Positions 20,718 to 25,745 of a stretch of DNA of 25,745 nucleotides are shown here, piece after piece. A model generated the notes under the pieces. The model had not been told where the DNA came from and made no database searches. It saw only the letters and a list, made by a program, of their open reading frames with translations. Numbering within the stretch: the stretch's first letter is position 1; every line of letters starts with the position of its first letter. The position numbers and the translations under genes were made by a program. Source of the stretch: CAYMUB01 sp964393545. GTDB taxonomy: Bacteria; Patescibacteriota; Microgenomatia; Daviesbacterales; UBA10151. The stretch is taken from NCBI GenBank assembly GCA_964393545.1, contig CAYMUB010000022.1:1-25745 (forward strand), written 5' to 3'.

Positions 20718-23060
20718 TTATGGCTGAGGTGTAGGTTCAGGGGTGGAATTTGGTTTTTTAACTGCACCTGGAGTAGCTATTTTTTCTGGTGGAGTTCCTA
20801 CATTAACCACTTTTGGCAGTTGTTTTTGTTGCAAAGAGCCACTTGTTTGAGCAGCTGGAGGTTGTATTTTAGATTCACTGGCAGAACCTGAAGCAATCCT
20901 ATTTTTCAAATCAGTTAAATAATCCTGACCTAGTTTATAATCCGGGGAACCGGCATCTACCAGGGTTAACATTTTCTCTGCTGCAGCCTGGGCAGTAGCT
21001 AAGTCTCCCTTGTCTCTTAAAGCCACTGATAAATTATAATAGCCATTGGCAAAATCTGGTTTTAAGTTAATGGAATCTGTAAAGAATCTGATAGCCAGAT
21101 CATAATTTGCAATAGCATAGTAAACTCCGCCCACACTAAGTCTAAGCTGTGGATTTAAAGGATTCTGAAAGATGGCTCTGCCATAGGCGTCTAAAGAAAA
21201 AGTAAGCGCATTTTGAGCTACCCCGGCAATCTGTCTGTACAGCAGTCCCAAAATTTCCCAATTTAATGCAGAACGGGGGCTGAGCTCAGTTGCTTTCCTG
21301 CCCTCTGTAATAGATTGTTGAAGTAATACCTGGATATTTTGTTTATCCTGGTCAGTTAGAAAACCTGAAGGAGAGGCTTCTGTTGGACCTTTAGCTTGAG
21401 CTATGGCATTAGCCAGTAAAAAATTGGTCTGAGCTAAATCTGTTCTATATAGGTCACCCCAGGGGTTTAAGTTTTCCGCAGTTACCAGTTCATTGTAAGC
21501 AACTATCCCTTGATTTGCCGATATGGCATTTAAGGCCATCCGGTGATGATAGTCAGCTAAAGCCAGTTTTCCGCCAAAGAATAAAGCAGTCAGTACTAAC
21601 CCTAAAAATACGGTTAATAGAATAGAAGGTAAAGCCTCAACTCTGATTGTTTCTTCTGATGAACTGGCAGAGGTCACATTGCCGGCAAATTTTTTAATGG
21701 TATTTTGAACAGTGCCTCCCAGGCTCCAGGAAGTGGTGGTCCCGCTTGATAGATTAACTATATAAAAAGAAGCCAGGATTAGTAATCCCAAAACCCAAAC
21801 TACTAAAGTAGAAGAATGAAGAACTAAAATTACAAAAAACAGCAATCCGGATATTGCTAAAGCTTTTTTGGAAAACTGTTCATCTGTATCAGCAGATCTG
21901 TCTATTAGTAATGGGTAAGAAGAAGTAATAAACAAGGCAGTTAGTGAAATCAGGGCAATTAATCCCACTCCTCCCAGAGTTGCTAAAACCTGGAAGTATT
22001 CGTTAAAAGCATTATCAAAATTGACATTCCATAGTTTTGAAGAATTTATCTCAATAGGTTTGTAAGTGGTAAAGTCAAATAGAAAGGTAGCCGGTCCGGA
22101 TCCCTGGAAAGGATGATCACGGAAAGCTGAGATTGATACCTTCCAGGATGGAATAAAATCAAGTTGAGATTCTCTGGGGAAGGCTTTTGCCTGATTATAA
22201 AGTGGATTCTTGGCTCCTCCCATGGGGGGTATAAAAGATAAAACAGTTACTAAGATAATGATAGTAACAGGAGCTATCAGTCCCACTGCCAGCATAGGTT
22301 TTATCTGATTAAACTGCCGGACTTTGAAAAGAGGACTGACTATGATAGTTAGAATCAGCCCCAGTACTCCTGCTGCCCAGGTAGCCCAGGTTCCGGTTAA
22401 GGCAATTGTAATACCAAATAAAGTTAATGCTGCCGAGTTGAAAACCCTTACTACCAGGTTATTGCTAAATATTATTTGTGACAGGAGAAGCGGCAACAGC
22501 AGAACCAGCACTGCGCTGGTAGAAAAGCTGGAGCCGGTGGGAGTGAAGTTAATACCATGGATCCAGGGAGGAGGCAGTAACTTAACTCCGGCATAAGCCA
22601 GTAAACTGATTACAGCTAAAACTACTGCTAAAACTGTAGTGATAGAAAAAACCCATTTTACCTGTTTTGATCCTTTCAGCTGATTAACCAGCACAAAGTA
22701 GAAGAGAATATAAAATATTAAAGATATTAAAGAACCATGAATTCTTGATTGGTTACCCAAAATAGAGACAAATGCAGCAGGTGATAAAACTGTTGATACA
22801 ATTCCAACTGCCAGGAGCAAAAGCAACGGCATGTCTAAAGGCGTTCTGATAAATACTACCTTATTATCAATGGCAAATCTGACTCCCAGAAAGATTAATA
22901 ACAGGCCGGTTATTACTAAAAGAACCAGGAACTTAGCTGTGTCATAAAACTCTGTGGTCAGATTGGTAAAAAGGAAAAAAGAGGATAAGATAATTACAAC
23001 TATTCCCAAAAATCCCAAATGTTTAAAATAATTATTAACAAAATCTTTAAATTCTTTCAT
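20718..23060 (-). CDS. O-antigen ligase family (Wzy/WaaL-like) membrane protein with TPR tail
   Basis: The 780-residue protein has about a dozen hydrophobic segments in its first 480 residues, with the O-antigen ligase (Wzy_C) hallmark region FSAFRDHPFQGSGPATF and GNQSRIHGSLISL near the start. A loop of charged residues is followed by a last membrane segment (ILLTVFLGLVLTALFFGGKL). A C-terminal TPR region of about 200 residues includes LNPQLRLSVGGVYYAIANYDLAIRFF and PDFANGYYNLSVALRDKGD. It ends in a Pro/Thr tail. Members join or polymerise glycans on lipid carriers, or glycosylate pilins. TPR-bearing versions are common in bacteria without classical LPS. It is convergent with the GH172-like gene (13-nt gap), with no clear terminator between. 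The -10 region (TATATA) abuts the ATG, and no Shine-Dalgarno is visible. Confidence 0.85.
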   Translation of the reverse strand: MKEFKDFVNNYFKHLGFLGIVVIILSSFFLFTNLTTEFYDTAKFLVLLVITGLLLIFLGVRFAIDNKVVFIRTPLDMPLLLLLAVGIVSTVLSPAAFVSILGNQSRIHGSLISLIFYILFYFVLVNQLKGSKQVKWVFSITTVLAVVLAVISLLAYAGVKLLPPPWIHGINFTPTGSSFSTSAVLVLLLPLLLSQIIFSNNLVVRVFNSAALTLFGITIALTGTWATWAAGVLGLILTIIVSPLFKVRQFNQIKPMLAVGLIAPVTIIILVTVLSFIPPMGGAKNPLYNQAKAFPRESQLDFIPSWKVSISAFRDHPFQGSGPATFLFDFTTYKPIEINSSKLWNVNFDNAFNEYFQVLATLGGVGLIALISLTALFITSSYPLLIDRSADTDEQFSKKALAISGLLFFVILVLHSSTLVVWVLGLLILASFYIVNLSSGTTTSWSLGGTVQNTIKKFAGNVTSASSSEETIRVEALPSILLTVFLGLVLTALFFGGKLALADYHHRMALNAISANQGIVAYNELVTAENLNPWGDLYRTDLAQTNFLLANAIAQAKGPTEASPSGFLTDQDKQNIQVLLQQSITEGRKATELSPRSALNWEILGLLYRQIAGVAQNALTFSLDAYGRAIFQNPLNPQLRLSVGGVYYAIANYDLAIRFFTDSINLKPDFANGYYNLSVALRDKGDLATAQAAAEKMLTLVDAGSPDYKLGQDYLTDLKNRIASGSASESKIQPPAAQTSGSLQQKQLPKVVNVGTPPEKIATPGAVKKPNSTPEPTPQP

Positions 23061-23174
23061 GTTTATATATACAATAGATTAATCCTTACTATCTTTTCAA
23101 CTAGAATTTACTATATCAATCTATATAAATAGCTATCTTTCCCTTTAATATAATAAAGTAGGATTATTAAATTT

Positions 23175-23202
23175 GAATACTGAATACTGAATACTGAATA
23201 CT
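23175..23202 (+). repeat. GAATACT heptads x4 at the 3' end of the four-helix-bundle gene
   Basis: Four perfect GAATACT units followed by a partial GAATT lie 12 nt beyond the gene's stop codon (the gene reads leftward). In the gene's sense they read AGTATTC x4, complementary to the array at its start. The two arrays therefore form terminal inverted repeats around the gene. Confidence 0.9.
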
Positions 23203-23214
23203 GAATTATGCGTT

Positions 23215-23610
23215 TCATATTTTCTCCTTTGAGGATCTAATTAAGCCAACTATTAATTTATGTACAATCACAGTGGTATTTGCAATATCATTAAATTCGT
23301 TATTAGACATATAACCAAGATCTCTAGATACCAATAATTGATTTTGTAATTCAGTTAATGAACCGAGTGACATATAATAAAACTGAACCTTTTCCTTAAA
23401 AGATTGGCGGGAAAATCCTTCAGCAATATTACTTGTAATAGAAATAGCTGCCCTTCTCATTTGGTCAACTAGGGAGTATATTTCTTCTTTAGGAAATAAT
23501 TTAGTAACTTTATAAATAGCTAAAGTTAGTTTATGTCCTTCCTTCCAAGTATTTAAATCAGTAAATGATTGAATCTTTGCCGTATTCAGTATTCTTGATT
23601 CATTATTCAT
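23215..23610 (-). CDS. Four-helix-bundle protein (S23/IVP family)
   Basis: The 131-residue protein shows the family signature: FTDLNTWKEGHKLTLAIYKVT, then FPKEEIYSLVDQMRRAAIS, ITSNIAEGFSR and FYYMSLGSLTELQNQL. This four-helix bundle was first seen in intervening sequences within bacterial 23S rRNA and is related to Avd, the accessory protein of diversity-generating retroelements. Its molecular function is not established. The gene starts 2 nt after the stop of the S74 gene. Its first ten or so codons (MNNESRILNTA) are encoded by four heptads, GAATAAT, GAATCAA, GAATACT and GAATACG. The inverse array lies just beyond its 3' end. No Shine-Dalgarno is present. The arrangement suggests that the ORF travels with the repeat arrays, and mRNA ends could pair, hiding the start codon. 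Confidence 0.92.
   Translation of the reverse strand: MNNESRILNTAKIQSFTDLNTWKEGHKLTLAIYKVTKLFPKEEIYSLVDQMRRAAISITSNIAEGFSRQSFKEKVQFYYMSLGSLTELQNQLLVSRDLGYMSNNEFNDIANTTVIVHKLIVGLIRSSKEKI
23581..23608 (-). repeat. GAATACT-type heptads x4 at the start of the four-helix-bundle gene
   Basis: On the minus strand the units read GAATAAT, GAATCAA, GAATACT and GAATACG. The G of the ATG start codon is the first base of the first unit. A 13-nt segment (GAATACTGAATAC) is exactly complementary to the array at 23175-23202. Confidence 0.85.
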
Positions 23611-23612
23611 AT

Positions 23613-25745
23613 TTACTCAGTATCTATGATCCACCAGTTGAAGATAATATCAACCAGGGTGGGAGAGACTGTTGAAACATCAAAACTTGCTCCATTTTTA
23701 ATATTAGTAACTGCCAGCACTTTATCTGTCGGAGTAGTTGGAGTGATAAATACTTTGGCGCTTTCAGAGGCCTCTGTGGTTTGAACAGTAATTTTAGTTT
23801 GATTTGCAGGCAGGGTAGCTGTGCCTATTGATGCTGCCAAAGCAGCGGAAGAAGAGGCAATTGGATTATTTAAGATAGTTAGCTTGTTAGTTTTAATCTC
23901 TGAAGCAATAATCTTGCCTTGAGAAGTAATGTTACCTGATGAGTCTACCAGCACTTTACCACTGAAGATATCTAATTTATTTGCCAAAAGAGACTTTTGT
24001 AAGTATAGAGTACCAATCACGTTGAGTTCAGAACCATTTTCTATAGATAAGGTGCCATCAACTGTTAGATCTCCGGCCACATTGGTCTTTGCTAGCGTGG
24101 TTATTCCTAGAGATTTGAATGAATTTGAGATATTAAGATCATATGCAGCCAGCATGCCGGAGAAAGTTGCCTGCGATGTGACTTTCAAATCAACCAAAGT
24201 AGCCCTGCTTGCGGTGAGCGAAGCCGAATCCGTGGCATATAGAATATCAGGAGGAGCTAGGTTAGTGGAACTAGGAGCTAGGTTGGCAGAAGATGAAGCA
24301 ATCAATTGTTCTATTTTACTTCTTAGTTCTACACTCCTAGTTCCTAGTTCTGATATTGCTGCACTTTGTGAGGCAACTTCAGAGGTAATACCAGCAATAT
24401 TTGCAGAATCAGTTGATTGTTTGGTTTTCAGATCAAGCACAGTCTGATCCAGATTTTTAAGTGATGCCAGTACATCCAAACTGCCTTTTTGACCAAAGGA
24501 TGTGTCATTATTACTGATATTGTCTGTGCTAGCAAAATCATAAGCAAGCAATGAACTTGTCCCGAGTGTATACGAGGGATCTTGAATCAATATCTTATCA
24601 ACTTTAATCTTAGGTGCTATTAAATTCCCATCAGTATCCAGTGACAGAGAGGCTAAGAAATTACCCGGATCAGCATACGACACGTTGACGAAGGCTAAAA
24701 TCTTGCCAACACAAGGGGTATTACTTTCCCCTTGGCATGTAAACTCTTCAAGCGCTTTTCCAATTACCTGACCTGGTCGGGTGGCTTTCATAGCTACCCC
24801 TGGGGTAGAGGAGGATGTCAGATAATCACCTTTGGCAATAACACCATTTTCCAAAGAGACTTTAACAGGTACTCTGCCAGCCAAAGCAACTGATTTGTTG
24901 TTTGTTGAGATGATACCTATGACATTATTTTGATATTGTTTTAGAGTTTTCTCAACTTTAGGATTATCAATATCAGACTCAGAGCTGATAGCTACCACAT
25001 CTCCTGCTGCTATATCATCCGTTGCTGGCTCATAATCTTCAGTAGCACCCAAAGCAAGTGCTTTTTGGTTTTTATAAAGTTCCTGGACTCCTAACCAGTT
25101 AGCCATAGCTACTTCCTGATAATTAATCTGTTTATCTGAACCTCTGCCAAAGATGGTGTGAAAGTCTTCTGCGACGAGTCCCATGATATCTTTTGGTCCG
25201 CCATCTTTAAAGTCAAAAGTATAAACCGGGACACTTGAAATCTTATCCAAAATTCCATCACCGCTGATTAAATTAAAGTTCTCCTTTATAGTTCTGCTTG
25301 AGGAGGTAGTAAAGTTGGCAGAGCCGGCGTTAATGGTTGAGAAGGAAGCACCGTTGGCAATAGTAAAATTGTTGGTTGGAGTGCCATTGGAAGTGCCTAT
25401 TCCTACATTACCCTGGATTAATAATCCATTAGTGGGAGCTGAGTATGAATTATACCCTGCACCAATGGTGGCAGCACCAGATACTACCAAAGGATTAACA
25501 GGAGAGCTAAACCCAATACCAATATTACCAAATGAGGTAATAACTGTGGTTGCTGGACCTGAATTAACCTGGAATACTTGAGAAGGTGATGAAGTTCCTA
25601 CACCTAAATTACCTGAGATAGCAACACTACTTGAGGATAGTCCTGAACCTCCTGCCCCTGAGGTGTAACCAAACATAGATGCGCCTTTAACATAGAAGGC
25701 TGCAGCTGGAGCAGATGTCCCAATACCAACATTCCCATTTCCTCC
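23613..25745 (-). CDS. Repeat-containing surface/fibre protein with peptidase S74 domain, N-terminus outside the window
   Basis: The frame is open to the right edge (710 residues visible). The ATG at 25676 is internal, since upstream codons continue the same repeat (NGNVGIGTSAP). The N-terminal part consists of GNxGIGTSxP units typical of trimeric fibre shafts. An S74 intramolecular chaperone domain follows (about 25070-25310): SSSRTIKENFN, with Ser and Lys as the likely self-cleavage dyad, and DIMGLVAEDF. Unlike phage tailspikes, about 550 more residues follow. These include a region resembling the G2-type self-processing domain (AGRVPVKVSLENGVIAKGDY), a coiled-coil and beta-helical part and a C-terminal FNWWIIDTE. 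The protein is probably a cell-surface adhesin. About 100 nt inside the gene are inverted heptad arrays, translated in frame. Confidence 0.85.
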   Translation of the reverse strand, partial: GGNGNVGIGTSAPAAAFYVKGASMFGYTSGAGGSGLSSSSVAISGNLGVGTSSPSQVFQVNSGPATTVITSFGNIGIGFSSPVNPLVVSGAATIGAGYNSYSAPTNGLLIQGNVGIGTSNGTPTNNFTIANGASFSTINAGSANFTTSSSRTIKENFNLISGDGILDKISSVPVYTFDFKDGGPKDIMGLVAEDFHTIFGRGSDKQINYQEVAMANWLGVQELYKNQKALALGATEDYEPATDDIAAGDVVAISSESDIDNPKVEKTLKQYQNNVIGIISTNNKSVALAGRVPVKVSLENGVIAKGDYLTSSSTPGVAMKATRPGQVIGKALEEFTCQGESNTPCVGKILAFVNVSYADPGNFLASLSLDTDGNLIAPKIKVDKILIQDPSYTLGTSSLLAYDFASTDNISNNDTSFGQKGSLDVLASLKNLDQTVLDLKTKQSTDSANIAGITSEVASQSAAISELGTRSVELRSKIEQLIASSSANLAPSSTNLAPPDILYATDSASLTASRATLVDLKVTSQATFSGMLAAYDLNISNSFKSLGITTLAKTNVAGDLTVDGTLSIENGSELNVIGTLYLQKSLLANKLDIFSGKVLVDSSGNITSQGKIIASEIKTNKLTILNNPIASSSAALAASIGTATLPANQTKITVQTTEASESAKVFITPTTPTDKVLAVTNIKNGASFDVSTVSPTLVDIIFNWWIIDTE
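24254..24350. repeat. Inverted heptad arrays inside the S74 gene (GAGCTAG/GAACTAG type)
   Basis: Five plus-strand heptads (GAGCTAG, GTTAGTG, GAACTAG, GAGCTAG, GTTGGCA; 24254-24288), a 27-nt spacer and five opposing heptads (TTACTTC, TTAGTTC, TACACTC, CTAGTTC twice; 24316-24350) lie in frame in the coding region. The arm and spacer lengths (35-27-35) closely match the intergenic pair at 17536-17629 (35-24-35). Confidence 0.8.

Noticed and set aside
23929..24447. Plus-strand ORF of 172 codons opposite the S74 gene
   Set aside because: It is a shadow; the minus-strand frame shows recognisable domains across the region.
23613..25745. Prophage tail-fibre remnant
   Set aside because: S74 domains and GNVGIGT repeats alone do not show a phage. 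No other phage gene is present and the flanks are envelope genes.

Overview
The window looks like a chromosomal segment of a Candidate Phyla Radiation (Patescibacteria) bacterium, most likely of the Microgenomates type. This is inferred from gene style, not from a phylogenetic marker. The DNA is AT-rich. It has a lone 5S rRNA gene unlinked to 16S/23S, many giant or orphan surface proteins with Thr/Pro linkers, an S23/IVP-type four-helix-bundle gene, a peptidase S74 adhesin and little Shine-Dalgarno use. The standard code applies: TGA, TAA and TAG all end recognisable genes.

Layout. (1) Positions 1-7138 hold an orphan-protein block: a very large minus-strand gene that runs off the left edge, divergent from a plus-strand pair. 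The second of that pair may be one protein interrupted by a single in-frame TGA at 6539-6541. (2) Positions 7146-7802 hold a Phd/YefM-PIN toxin-antitoxin pair with a TGTACA-type operator in its promoter. (3) A lone 5S rRNA (about 7823-7947) is followed by an S1-domain protein, radA, a LytR_C-domain membrane protein and a YacL-like PIN/TRAM protein. The radA-yacL neighbourhood is also known from Firmicutes. (4) Positions 12109-15020 hold a secreted orphan with a twin-arginine-like signal, a 45-codon small gene, a run of RNA hairpins (two sharing an identical 9-nt loop motif) and an LPKTG cell-wall-anchored Cys-rich protein. (5) rho, a LysM/M23 peptidase and tRNA-Ala(GGC) follow. (6) Positions 17783-25745 hold a secreted GH172/DUF2961-like protein with a duplicated beta domain, a convergent O-antigen-ligase/TPR membrane protein, a four-helix-bundle gene and an S74 adhesin that runs off the right edge.

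The most unusual signal is a dispersed family of 7-nt-periodic (heptad) repeat arrays: before the 5S gene, between the S1 gene and radA, inside radA, between the M23 gene and tRNA-Ala, on both sides of the four-helix-bundle gene, and inside the S74 gene. Several occur as inverted pairs, typically about five heptads, a 24-27-nt spacer, then about five inverted heptads. At the four-helix-bundle gene the whole ORF sits in the spacer position and its start codon lies in the array. This suggests a miniature-element family with the four-helix-bundle gene as a possible cargo-bearing or autonomous member. A second recurring theme is sigma70-type promoters whose -10 box ends only 7-16 nt before the start codon, implying leaderless or nearly leaderless mRNAs.
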